Positions 18,632-27,643 of a stretch of 64,000 nucleotides of DNA are shown piece by piece (the stretch's first letter is position 1; each line of letters starts with the position of its first letter). Under the pieces are notes generated by a model. It did not search any database. It was not told the DNA's origin and saw nothing but the letters and a program-made list of their open reading frames with translations. Location: positions 1-64,000 of the forward strand of contig OZ244776.1 of assembly GCA_965219515.1 (NCBI GenBank). The letters are read 5' to 3'. The translations under genes were made by a program, and so were the position numbers. Source of the stretch: Ilyomonas sp965219515 (lineage in GTDB: Bacteria > Bacteroidota > Bacteroidia > Chitinophagales > Chitinophagaceae).

Positions 18632-20926
18632 ATGAATATGAAATCAATTATAAAATTATTTACCGCAGCCCTGCTTGGCATAGCGTTCAGCTATACGGCT
18701 TCGGCATCCTCGCACAGAGAGGCGCCTCTTATTTCCAATGATCCGCTGGCAGACAATACGGATGTCTATGCCTTTCGCAGCCCGTGCGATACCAATAAGG
18801 TGGTATTGATAGCCGATTACATTCCGTTTGAATTGCCCAACGGCGGCCCGAATTATTACAATTTCGGAGAAAACATCCGGTATGAGATTCATGTGGATAA
18901 CGATACGGCAACAACAGGAGATGATATCATTTATCGTTTTTTGTTTACACAAACAAATCAGGACCCCACTACGTTTTTCAATATCAGGCTTGGCCAGCAA
19001 AATCTGAAAACGACTTATACATTAAGTCGCAGCGTGGATGGCGGCACCAGTTTTACCGACATCATTACCAATGGCATTGTGCCACCAAATAATATCGGTC
19101 CGCGTTCGATTGATAACGCGACGGTTGGTTTAGGAAGCACTTATGATGATCTTATGATGAGTGCCGTAGATACGGCCAGCTCTGGCGAGGTGGTTTTTTG
19201 CGGACCGGCCGATGATCCGTTCTTTGTTGATTTGGGCGGTGCTTTTGATGTTGGCGGGTTCAGGTCAACCGGAAGAGATGGGCTTGCCAAATACAATTGT
19301 CATTCTATTGTGGTTGAAGTTCCGATTGCTACCTTGCAAAAAGACGGTAAAACAACGAAACAGGCAGCTAATATTTTAGATGGTGATTTTGTAATAGGCG
19401 TATATGCCTCTGCCAGCCGCAGAGCTATGAGCACGTTTCAATCTGAAACAGGCACTTATTCTGAAACTGGCGACTGGGTTCAGGTTTCCCGTCTCGGTAT
19501 GCCGTTAACCAACGAAGCCGTTATCCCCATTGGCATGAAAGACAAATGGAATGCAACGGCTCCGTCAGGCGATCTTGCTTTCGCCGCCAATTTCCAAAAT
19601 CCCGAACTGGCTCTTTATATGGATGACAGCAAATTTGGTGGTGCAGTTCCGGGCTTGGCCGACTTACGTATTCAAACCAAATCAGAAACCGTTCTTGGCA
19701 ATGTTGACTTTAGAAACGGACAACCTGGTTTATACGTATTAAAAGGCAATGCCGCTTTAACAGGCACGGCATTAGCACCGGGTTCAGAAGGTGGATTTGG
19801 CGATATTCTGTTGCCAAACGACAGCAGTCCACGTGCAGTTGATATTTTGCCCATCTTTTATACCGGCGTTCCCAATCTTCCTCCTTATCAGTTGGCAACA
19901 GGCAAACCAAAGGGTAATCCATTGGCTCCCGGCAAACCGTTTATCAATAACTTTATGCCTACCCTTGGCGATTACCTGCGTTTAAATATGGCAGTACCGG
20001 TAACGTCGCGCGATAGTGCAGACTTTAGTCCTTTGGGCATTGTTCAGGCCGCAGTTTTTGGTCTTACTGATCCAAGATTTAATACAGATGCATCGCTTCA
20101 GTTCATTCCGAATATGGATGGCTTCCCCAACGGCAGACGTTTGGAAGATGATGTAACCACCATCGAGTTGCAGGCCGTAAGTGGCGTTGCGCTCGCAGCT
20201 ATCGGTTTGTTCTATGATGATTATATTCTTGCCGATTCTGCAACGGCAAGCCCGGTAACGCAGCAATTGGGAAATGTGCTTGGCTTTAACGCAGGTGTTA
20301 CAAAAAATGATACCATGCTGAAACCTTGTTTTCCTTATGTGCAGGGACCATGGAGAGGTTTTACGGGTGCTGAATTTGCCGGTGAGAAAAGTCAGGTTTT
20401 GCCGGTTAGTTTCTTAGGCTTTACAGCTACCAAAGTAAACCAAACCGTAGCGCTTCGCTGGGAAGTTGGCAACGAAGTAAACAGCGCTAACTATAAGGTT
20501 GAATATAGCATTGATGGCATTCATTATTCAACATTAACCACGCTGGCTTCTCACAACAACACAACAAGCACTTACCAGTATGTTCATGCTTCTCCATCAC
20601 TTGAAAAAATAAACTACTATCGCATTACGCAGGTAGATAAAGATGGCAGAACCATTACATCTCCGGTTAAGACTGCTGTGTTCACACTTAGCAATATTAT
20701 TACGGTATCGCCAAATCCGGCTACTACGTATGTGAAGGTTTATTCAACCATACCAAATATTCGTTTGTATGTATTTGATAACACCGGAAAAAAAGTTGTA
20801 ACAAGGGTAATGAAAGACAATGACGCTACCATCAGCGTGTCATCATTGTCAAGAGGTATTTATACCGTTGTCGCATTCGACAGCAACGGCAAACGGTTAG
20901 ATGCCAAGAAAATTGTTAAGCAATAA
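18632..20926 (+). CDS. DUF4331 family exported protein, copy 2, with type IX secretion tail
   Basis: A 764-residue paralogue of the preceding gene. Signal peptide about residues 3-26, then SSHREAPLISNDPLADNTDV. The DUF4331 region runs to about residue 580. A fibronectin-like region (about 590-680, LPVSFLGFTATKVNQTVALRW) follows, and the C-terminal 75 residues (ITVSPNPATTYVKVY... ending ARKIVKQ-like, DAKKIVKQ) look like a type A Por/T9SS sorting domain, so the protein is probably exported across the outer membrane and may be surface-attached. A strong terminator follows 26 bases after the stop. Function unknown. Confidence 0.87.
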   Translation: MNMKSIIKLFTAALLGIAFSYTASASSHREAPLISNDPLADNTDVYAFRSPCDTNKVVLIADYIPFELPNGGPNYYNFGENIRYEIHVDNDTATTGDDIIYRFLFTQTNQDPTTFFNIRLGQQNLKTTYTLSRSVDGGTSFTDIITNGIVPPNNIGPRSIDNATVGLGSTYDDLMMSAVDTASSGEVVFCGPADDPFFVDLGGAFDVGGFRSTGRDGLAKYNCHSIVVEVPIATLQKDGKTTKQAANILDGDFVIGVYASASRRAMSTFQSETGTYSETGDWVQVSRLGMPLTNEAVIPIGMKDKWNATAPSGDLAFAANFQNPELALYMDDSKFGGAVPGLADLRIQTKSETVLGNVDFRNGQPGLYVLKGNAALTGTALAPGSEGGFGDILLPNDSSPRAVDILPIFYTGVPNLPPYQLATGKPKGNPLAPGKPFINNFMPTLGDYLRLNMAVPVTSRDSADFSPLGIVQAAVFGLTDPRFNTDASLQFIPNMDGFPNGRRLEDDVTTIELQAVSGVALAAIGLFYDDYILADSATASPVTQQLGNVLGFNAGVTKNDTMLKPCFPYVQGPWRGFTGAEFAGEKSQVLPVSFLGFTATKVNQTVALRWEVGNEVNSANYKVEYSIDGIHYSTLTTLASHNNTTSTYQYVHASPSLEKINYYRITQVDKDGRTITSPVKTAVFTLSNIITVSPNPATTYVKVYSTIPNIRLYVFDNTGKKVVTRVMKDNDATISVSSLSRGIYTVVAFDSNGKRLDAKKIVKQ

Positions 20927-20952
20927 GCCGTTGTCTTTACAGATTTCAAATT

Positions 20953-20992
20953 AAAATATTACACGGTGGCAACGCCGTGTAATATTTTTTTT
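20953..20992. terminator. Rho-independent terminator after the DUF4331 pair
   Basis: A 14-base perfect stem (20953-20966 with 20975-20988) with an 8-base loop, followed by a T run. The stem is flanked by A and T tracts, so it could work on both strands. Confidence 0.88.
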
Positions 20993-21180
20993 ACCAGATA
21001 TTTATAACGGCGGTTGCGTTAACTTTAATTTGTTATATGATGTTTTGTAAAAAGTGAAACGGCTGAGTTGAATTACCCAACTTTCATTTCTGATATCTCA
21101 TGCATAATCTTACATTATTTATAATAATTGCATTTAAAATGTTGTTCTTTAAATTATATGTTATGTGCGAATGAAGTTTT

Positions 21181-21188
21181 TACTTTTG
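21181..21188 (+). promoter_or_regulatory. Possible -7 promoter element upstream of the TPR gene
   Basis: TACTTTTG fits the TAnnTTTG consensus and lies 90 bases upstream of the TPR gene start, after the preceding terminator. A convincing -33 TTTG at the right distance was not found. The rest of 20993-21278 shows nothing recognisable. Confidence 0.35.
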
Positions 21189-21278
21189 CTAAAAAGAACA
21201 GAGGAAGGAATTTAAGAAAAATGGGAATGTGTGTTATCTAAAACTGTATTTTATGACTTATTATAATCTGATTGCTTC

Positions 21279-22625
21279 ATGAAAAAAAATACCATTTATC
21301 TTATTTGTGTCGTAATATTTTGTGTGGCCATTGCAGGCATCATTATCAATTATACAAACAAGCAGAAGCAGGAAGCCGCCCGCGAATATGGTTTAATAGA
21401 CAGAAAAGGCGAAGCTGCAAATGGTGCAGAATGGCAACTGACAAAAAAGAAAGCCGCAGATTTACAGGCGGCTTTAAAAGCCGATCCCGCCGATACCAAA
21501 TCGGCATTAAAGCTGGCGGCGTTATTTATAAAGGAAGCGCGCATTACAGGCAACCACGTATATTACGATAAAGCTGCCATGAAATATGTAAATGATGTGC
21601 TCGCTCAAAACCCCAATAACTTTGATGCGTTGGTTTATAAGTCGCTCATTTATATGTCGCAGCATCATTTTGCGGATGGTTTAACGGTGGCTCATCAGGC
21701 GCAGCAGGTGAACCCCTATAATGCTTACATTTATGGTTTGCTGGTTGACGGAAATGTAGAGATGGGCAATTATGATTCTGCGGTTGCGTATGCCGATAAA
21801 ATGGTTTCCATTCGTCCTGATCTTACTTCTTATTCACGCGTATCTTACCTGCGCGAAATTTTTGGCGATTACAAAGGTGCCATTGATGCGATGACGCAGG
21901 CGGCAGGTGCGGGCGGACAAGGAGATGAATACACGGAATGGACCCGTTCGCAACTGGCAGGACTGTACGAAAAAACCGGTGATTACAAAACCGCCGAACA
22001 ACTTTATACTTTGTCGCTGAGCATGAGACCCGATTATCCATACGCGCTGGTGGGGCTTGCGCATGTTGCCATGGCTGATAAAGATTATAACAAGGCAATT
22101 AATTATTATAAAAAAGCGGATTCCATTGTTACGGATAATACGGTAAAAGAAGAAATGTCTGATGTATATCGCCAAATGGGGCAAACAAAAAAAGCAGATG
22201 ACATCCTTTCTGACGTGGTAGATGGATTGAATAAAGATGCCGAAGCAAGTGCGTCAGACCCTGCGATGGGGCATTATGCGGATAGAGAGCTGGCGTACGA
22301 TTATCTAAAGCTTGGCGATAAAGACAAGGCATTGGAACATGCGGAGATGGAATGGAACCGCCGCCCAGAAAACATAGATGTAAACGAAACGCTCGCCTGG
22401 GTATATTACAACCGAGGTGATTATGCAAAAGCAGAATCTTATATCAAAAAAGCATTGCGCACGCATTCTAAAAATCCGGTATTGCTAAGCCGGGCAGCCT
22501 TAATTTATTACAAAGCAGGCAATTCAGAAATGGCGAAATCTACCCTGGCAGAAACTTCGTTATCCAATCCCTATATTGATTATTCTTTAAAAACTGAAAC
22601 GGCTGCTATTGCCGGTAAATTATAA
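21279..22625 (+). CDS. Membrane-anchored tetratricopeptide repeat protein
   Basis: A 448-residue protein with one N-terminal hydrophobic segment (about residues 5-23), which is a signal anchor or uncleaved signal. It then has a series of TPR helices, for example NPNNFDALVYKSLIYMSQHH, YPYALVGLAHVAMADKDYNKAI and ENIDVNETLAWVYYNRGDYAKAE. TPR domains mediate protein-protein contacts. It is 23 bases upstream of the HupE/UreJ-like gene on the same strand, so the two are probably cotranscribed. The partner protein is unknown; DUF4331 proteins or HupE are candidates by context only. Confidence 0.82.
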   Translation: MKKNTIYLICVVIFCVAIAGIIINYTNKQKQEAAREYGLIDRKGEAANGAEWQLTKKKAADLQAALKADPADTKSALKLAALFIKEARITGNHVYYDKAAMKYVNDVLAQNPNNFDALVYKSLIYMSQHHFADGLTVAHQAQQVNPYNAYIYGLLVDGNVEMGNYDSAVAYADKMVSIRPDLTSYSRVSYLREIFGDYKGAIDAMTQAAGAGGQGDEYTEWTRSQLAGLYEKTGDYKTAEQLYTLSLSMRPDYPYALVGLAHVAMADKDYNKAINYYKKADSIVTDNTVKEEMSDVYRQMGQTKKADDILSDVVDGLNKDAEASASDPAMGHYADRELAYDYLKLGDKDKALEHAEMEWNRRPENIDVNETLAWVYYNRGDYAKAESYIKKALRTHSKNPVLLSRAALIYYKAGNSEMAKSTLAETSLSNPYIDYSLKTETAAIAGKL

Positions 22626-22648
22626 GCAACTTAAATCTTTATCACATA

Positions 22649-23329
22649 ATGATGCAGCGTCGGAAGCTGACATGCCTTACATCTTGTGCTGGTTTCATTT
22701 TAATGCTGTTTTCTGCTACGCAATCTTATGCGCACACAATTAATTATGCACTTGAAAAAGCGCCGGTGAACGATGTTGTCTGGTTTTATCTGAAACTGGG
22801 GTTTACACACATTCTGCCGCAGGGTTTCGATCATATTTTATTTGTATGCGGGCTTTGTTTGTTAAGCACTAAAATAAGCACCATTTTATGGCAGGCAACG
22901 GCTTTTACAGTAGCGCATTCCATTACGCTTGCGCTAAGTATGCAAAATATTATTGTTGCCCCAAGCGCAGTGGTAGAGCCAATTATAGCGCTGTCCATAT
23001 TGTTTATCGCCGTTGAAAATATAATGCTCACCGAATTGAAGCCCTGGCGCATATTGGTGGTGTTTCTGTTCGGGTTAATTCACGGAATGGGTTTTGCCAG
23101 CTCGCTCAACGAAATCGGTTTGCCGCGCAACAAATTTGCCACTTCCATACTATCATTTAATGTGGGTGTAGAGCTGGGACAAATTACCATAATCCTGGCT
23201 ATGTTTGCTTTTATTATTATACCATTACGAAATATTTCTAATTATAGAAAACGTATTGTTTATCCCTTATCCGCATTAATTGGTTTGGTAGCATTATACT
23301 GGACAATTGAGCGTGTGTTTTTCACATAA
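22649..23329 (+). CDS. HupE/UreJ family membrane protein
   Basis: A 226-residue integral membrane protein with a signal peptide-like start and about six hydrophobic segments. His-containing motifs match the HupE/UreJ_2 family: THILPQGFDHILFVCG near residue 51, VAHSITLALS, and LIHGMGFASSLNEIGLP. HupE and UreJ proteins are proposed Ni/Co permeases, but most Bacteroidota members are uncharacterised, so the substrate here is open. It follows the TPR gene and precedes a small exported protein by 17 bases. No urease or hydrogenase gene is in the window. Confidence 0.82.
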   Translation: MMQRRKLTCLTSCAGFILMLFSATQSYAHTINYALEKAPVNDVVWFYLKLGFTHILPQGFDHILFVCGLCLLSTKISTILWQATAFTVAHSITLALSMQNIIVAPSAVVEPIIALSILFIAVENIMLTELKPWRILVVFLFGLIHGMGFASSLNEIGLPRNKFATSILSFNVGVELGQITIILAMFAFIIIPLRNISNYRKRIVYPLSALIGLVALYWTIERVFFT

Positions 23330-23346
23330 CTGAAACCCATGGTTGT

Positions 23347-23739
23347 ATGAGAATCTTTCTTTTATTCATCATAATTTTTCTTTCATTTCATTCCTTTTCC
23401 CAGGAAACTTATACCGAAACGGTTAATAAAAACAGTCTTCCGGTTGCACTTGCCGACTATCATGCTTACGGTTTTATTGATGGGAAACGGTTAGATAGCA
23501 TAGATGCGATATATGCTACATTCGACTGGCTTACTATCAGGCAGGTAACGTTTGATTACGGGCAAAACAATGCCAGACCTAAAGAATATTTTTTGACTGA
23601 CGCAACAGGAAAGCCGCTGATTTTTTCTGTTCATTCCTTTGCGTTTCTGCTTAATTTTTTTCACTACAATCATTGGGAATATGATAGCAACTATAATCTT
23701 AGTGGTATTCCGAAATGGATATTAAAGAAACAGCAATGA
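23347..23739 (+). CDS. Small exported protein of unknown function
   Basis: A 130-residue protein with a clear signal peptide (MRIFLLFIIIFLSFHSFSQ). The mature part shows DGKRLDSIDAIYATF and IFSVHSFAFLLNFFHYNHWEYDSNYN, rich in aromatic residues and His. I do not recognise a family. It lies 17 bases downstream of the HupE-like gene on the same strand and is probably the last gene of that operon. Confidence 0.6.
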   Translation: MRIFLLFIIIFLSFHSFSQETYTETVNKNSLPVALADYHAYGFIDGKRLDSIDAIYATFDWLTIRQVTFDYGQNNARPKEYFLTDATGKPLIFSVHSFAFLLNFFHYNHWEYDSNYNLSGIPKWILKKQQ

Positions 23740-23850
23740 AGTTTGGTTGAATTTTCCCGATTGACAGATGATTTAAATCAAAATCTGAGATCATTTTAAA
23801 GCTATCTTTTCCTCTGGCATCATTTTTACAATTTCTTCAAAAAATGATTT

Positions 23851-24225
23851 ATGAAAGCACATCACACAACAAAGGAAAAAGAAGCAAAAGACAAAGAAGA
23901 AAACGAAAAAGCGTACGAGGAATTCAAAGACCTTGTAAATATGACGGCGTCTGAGTTAGATAAATGGCTGAAAACGGAAGAATCGAAAAATACAGGTTGG
24001 GATAGCGGCGATGGGGAAGCCATCGGTCATAAATCGGGTAAATCTATCGTTGACATTTTGCATAAAAAGAAAGCCGACTTAGACGCGGACGATTATCATC
24101 AGATGCACCGCGTTATATCTTATATCAGCCGCCACAAAGCGCAAAAACCCAAAGGCGATTTGTCCGATACAAAATGGAATTACAGCTTAAAAAACTGGGG
24201 TTACGATTATAGTAAAGACAAATGA
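23851..24225 (+). CDS. DUF3140 domain protein
   Basis: A 124-residue soluble, highly charged protein. The block VNMTASELDKWLKTEESKN, then GESIGH-like GEAIGHKSGKSIVDILHKKK and YISRHKAQKP, ending WNYSLKNWGYD, matches DUF3140, a family of unknown function often seen in stress-associated gene sets. No signal peptide or membrane segment. It is convergent with the interrupted MFS gene, and a fold-back lies between them. Confidence 0.8.
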   Translation: MKAHHTTKEKEAKDKEENEKAYEEFKDLVNMTASELDKWLKTEESKNTGWDSGDGEAIGHKSGKSIVDILHKKKADLDADDYHQMHRVISYISRHKAQKPKGDLSDTKWNYSLKNWGYDYSKDK

Positions 24226-24243
24226 TTAGAAAGTACGATGTAA

Positions 24244-24290
24244 GATATTAGATGTACGACGTAAATTTTATAACGATAACATCTAATATC
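24244..24290. repeat. Fold-back between DUF3140 and MFS genes
   Basis: A perfect 12-base inverted repeat, GATATTAGATGT at 24244-24255 and its complement at 24279-24290. Similarity continues outward with mismatches (GATGTA/GGTGTA). The right arm contains the stop codon of the MFS gene at 24283-24285. Confidence 0.6.
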
Positions 24291-25010
24291 CTACACCTAA
24301 CACAGGTTTATGTCTGTATTGCTGCGCACTTACCGTAACTGCTAAAGCGGTAACAACGGCTCCGCAGGCAATTCCCAACCATGGCGCAGGAACAATCAAC
24401 AATGCCCACCCGCTGATATACGAACCCATTACATCGCATAAATTTAAAATCGCCATATAACCCGTGAACTGAGAACTTTCAACTTTGGGCCGGCAAAGCG
24501 CCATCAAAATAGGAAACGTTGCCACGCAGAACATGGGATCGGAAAAGTTCCACAAAACGAGTCCTGCCGTCGTTAAAGTCCGGTTGCCCCAATACATATA
24601 GCTGCCGCAAAGCACTAACAAAAAAATGCCAACGACCCATAAAACTATTTTTTCGAGGTAAACGGCGCCAAGCCGGTCGGCAATAACACCGCCAAAAACG
24701 GCAACGGCGAACGTAAGCACATTGCCCCAGCTTCCCTGCAGAACCGATACGTCATTGTCCTGCCAGCCCAGGGCATGAATAATGTAGTAGGTATAAGACT
24801 GGCGAAATATGCTGAAACATAAAAATGCCAATACGATAATACCATACACCCGCAGGCTTTTTTTAGATGCGATTCCCTGATATAACTGCATAAACATCCA
24901 CTTCAGCGAAGGATTATCTTCTGCGGGCGTATGACCATCCGGCAACAATTGCTTTTTGCCAAAACGGGGCAACAACTTATCTTGTTTATCTATTTTAATG
25001 AAGAATGTTA

Positions 25011-26092
25011 AGTACCCTGTCAAAATTAAATAGAATTAAAGACGTTAAAACAGTGTGTCAAGAAAAATCAAAGAAATAGTACTAAGCAAAGAAGCTAAGC
25101 AAGCGTTGGAACATCTGTATAAAACGGAATCAAACCACAGTTTTCGTCAGCGCTGCAAAATGGTTTTATTAAAGTCAGAAAGCTACACGACTAAAGACAT
25201 TGCTGTTATTTTAAGCAGCAATATGGCAAGTGTTTATAATTGGCTGAACCGTTATGACAGCAATGGCATAACAGGGTTACGCACAAAGCCAGGACAGGGC
25301 AGAAAACCGATATTGGCAGACGAACATGTAAGTATAGTAAGAGCAGCCATAGAACAAGAGCGGCAACGATTATCACAAGCCCGTCAGATTGTTGAAGAAA
25401 ATACAGGCAAAAAGATGAGTAACGAAACGCTTACGCGTTTTTTAAAAGTCATCACTGCCGTTACAAGCGAATAAGAAAACGACCTAAAGGCGGATGTGAT
25501 AAAGAATTTTATGACTATAAATTACAGGAACTTCAGTTATTAGAACAACGTTATGGCAAGTCAGAAATTGATTTGTATTATGGCGATGAGGTACAAATAT
25601 CAGAAGAAGGCTATGTGCCTTATGGCTGGCAGTTTACAGATGAAAACATTAGTATAAAGTCAGCTAAAGGCAAGCGTATCAATTGTTTTGGAATCATAAC
25701 AAGAGAGAATCAGTTCGAGCATGCGACCACTTACGAAACCATTACCACCAACTTTATCATCGAAAAAATAAATGAGTTTTCTTATCAGATAAAAAAGCAC
25801 ACGGTTATCGTATTGGACAATGCAAAAGTTCATCAGTCAAAAGCAATGAAAGCCATGCAAAAAGTATGGGCAAAAAGGCAATTATTTATTTTTTATCTGC
25901 CGCCTTACTCACCCCATTTAAATATTATTGAAAGACTTTGGAAAGAAATGAAAGCCAGATGGATACAAACCAAAGACTATGAAACCGATGAACAACTTTG
26001 CTATGCAACGATGCTTATTTTACATGCCATCGGTAAAAATTTATTCATCAACTTTAAAAAAGTTAATTAGTAGATAATTTTGACAGGGTACT
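25011..26092 (+). mobile_element. IS630-family insertion sequence, 1082 bp
   Basis: Perfect 18-base terminal inverted repeats, AGTACCCTGTCAAAATTA at 25011-25028 and its complement at 26075-26092. It is flanked by the dinucleotide TA on both sides (25009-25010 and 26093-26094), the target duplication typical of IS630/Tc1-mariner elements. It contains a two-frame transposase gene on the plus strand and is opposite in direction to the disrupted MFS gene. The perfect ends suggest a recent insertion. Confidence 0.95.
25055..26070 (+). CDS. IS630-family transposase, probably made by -1 frameshifting
   Basis: Frame A (25055-25474, GTG start) encodes the helix-turn-helix part, with KDIAVILSSNMASVYNWLNRY and the linker GQGRKP. 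Frame B carries the DDE catalytic part: DLYYGDE, VIVLDNAKVHQSKAM and the glutamate segment LPPYSPHLNIIERLWKEMK. Frame B is open across the junction. At 25438-25444 lies TTTTTTA, read T TTT TTA in frame A, a classic -1 slippery heptamer. A slip there joins LTRFL to KSHHCRYKRIRKRPKGG, the expected IS630 sequence, and gives 338 residues. Without the slip only the 139-residue frame A product is made, a possible regulator. A plain frameshift mutation is the alternative. Confidence 0.88.
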
Positions 26093-26830
26093 TACAATAG
26101 TAAAAACCAATAATATGCTTGATTGCATAAGTGCGGCCGTAAAAAAATTGTAAAGATGCAATATGGTGGAAAGCACGGCCGCGCCAACTACAATTCCCAT
26201 CAGCCAGCCGCCGCGCATAAATGCATTGATACGTCCGCGTTCTTTTTCTGGCACTACAAGAATGGCCGTGGCATCTACGCTGGTATCCTGAAACGATGCA
26301 AAAATACTGTGGATAAAAAAGATAACAGCAATTGTGGTAATCTGTTGCGTTGGATTGGTAATAAACAGCAGGCAGAGCGTTGTTAAAAAAGCGCCGGTCT
26401 GCATTAAAACAATCCATTGTTTTCGCCTGCCCATAACCGAATACTGGTATCGGTCAACAATAGGTCCCCACATAAATTGTAAAATCCAAGGTGTGCCGAT
26501 GATGGCAACAAAGCTGCCCACAATGTTAGGCGCCGCACCCTGACCGATAAGATAATTGGCAAGCGCCGTTAGTGCAAAACCCGAGGGAATGCCCTGCATG
26601 ACATATAAATAAAAAAAGGTAACATAACGAAGACGGGCGCTTTGGTTTAAAGCGGGTAGCGGCATGAAAATCGTTTTGAAAAAATTATCGCAATGTATTC
26701 TTTCAATCAATTAACATGCAAAAAGCTATTGGTAAAGAAAAAGATTTTCATTCCGGAATAATGATTATGGCATCATAAGCATTATCAAAATCATTTTGTA
26801 ATTTGCTTTTACAAAACAAGAAAGTACAGA

Positions 26831-27385
26831 ATGAGCGAGGATATAAAAAAAGGAAGTTTGTTAATTGCTGATCCGTTTTTGAAAGACCCGAATTTTATGC
26901 GCACGGTTGTGTTGTTGTGCGATCATCAGCCGGAAGGAACAATCGGATTTGTCATCAACCGCAAATACAATAAAACAATCGGCGAGCTAATCAGTCAGCT
27001 TGAAAATTGTTCGTTACCTGTTTATTACGGCGGTCCGGTGCAAACCGATACCATCCATTTTTTGCATAAATGCCCTCATCTTATTGAAGATGGAATCAGC
27101 ATAGGAAACGGCATGTACTGGGGCGGCGATTTTGAAAAGGCCGCCGAATTGCTTCGCAATAATGAGTTGGAAAAAAACATAATACGCTTTTATATCGGAT
27201 ATAGCGGCTGGGGAGAAGAACAGTTACAAAATGAAATAAAAGAAAAAACATGGCTTACCACGAAAGCTACTTCTCATCTTGTGTTTCATAAAAATGAAAG
27301 CTTCATCTGGCAGGATTCGTTAAAACAACTGGGTGGAAAATACGAACAGCTGATTCATTATCCGCTCGATCCGCAATTGAATTAA
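26831..27385 (+). CDS. yqgE: YqgE/AlgH family protein (DUF179)
   Basis: A 184-residue soluble protein. The N-terminal KGSLLIADPFLKDPNFMRTV and the following EGTIGFVINR, YYGGPVQTDTIHFLH and FYIGYSGWGEEQLQNEI are the standard YqgE/AlgH blocks. The biochemical function is unknown; the Pseudomonas member AlgH was linked to alginate regulation. It lies upstream of atpD on the same strand but with a 258-base spacer that contains a fold-back, so cotranscription is uncertain. Confidence 0.9.
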   Translation: MSEDIKKGSLLIADPFLKDPNFMRTVVLLCDHQPEGTIGFVINRKYNKTIGELISQLENCSLPVYYGGPVQTDTIHFLHKCPHLIEDGISIGNGMYWGGDFEKAAELLRNNELEKNIIRFYIGYSGWGEEQLQNEIKEKTWLTTKATSHLVFHKNESFIWQDSLKQLGGKYEQLIHYPLDPQLN

Positions 27386-27392
27386 TTAATAA

Positions 27393-27545
27393 GGGTATGA
27401 GGTGTTGGGTTTGGGATATGATGTGCGGGGTGTGGAGTATGAGATGTGAGGCATTTGATAGTATATTGGTTTTTATCCGGCTAATTATTTCACCGCGGTT
27501 ATTATTGCCGTATGTATTATCCTCATAGCCTACACCTCACACCCG
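27393..27545. repeat. Imperfect fold-back between yqgE and atpD
   Basis: The left arm at 27393-27408 (GGGTATGAGGTGTTGG) matches the complement of 27530-27545 at 14 of 16 positions. The left flank continues for about 50 bases as a C-poor series of TATGAG/TGTGAGG-like words. It belongs to the same kind of fold-back seen at other gene ends here. Confidence 0.5.
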
Positions 27546-27590
27546 TAAATATTCTCCGTTAAATCTGCAATATAAAGTCTTTCTAATCCT

Positions 27591-27598
27591 TACCTTCG
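27591..27598 (+). promoter_or_regulatory. Possible -7 element of atpD
   Basis: TACCTTCG resembles the Bacteroidota -7 TAnnTTTG and lies 45 bases before the atpD start. No clear -33 partner was found. Confidence 0.35.
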
Positions 27599-27643
27599 CG
27601 GCCGGAATTTTGAAAAACGTATCTTAATTCAACCATAGAATTC

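Larger units (their letters stand above)
24283..26665 (-). pseudogene. AmpG-like MFS permease gene interrupted by an IS630-family element
   Basis: Two minus-strand frames belong to one gene. The 5' part (26665 down to about 26093) encodes QGIPSGFALTALANYL, GPIVDRYQYSVMGRRKQW and FQDTSVDATAILVVPEKERGR, the features of AmpG-type transporters (MFS, muropeptide or related import). The 3' part (25010 down to 24283) carries the last six or so membrane helices. They are separated by a 1082-base IS with TA duplications. Removing the IS and one TA joins ...VFTIV to TFFIKIDKQDK in frame and gives a 432-residue permease. As it stands only the N-terminal half can be made from the native start, so the gene is probably inactive. 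The ATG at 26665 is preferred over 26710. Confidence 0.88.
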
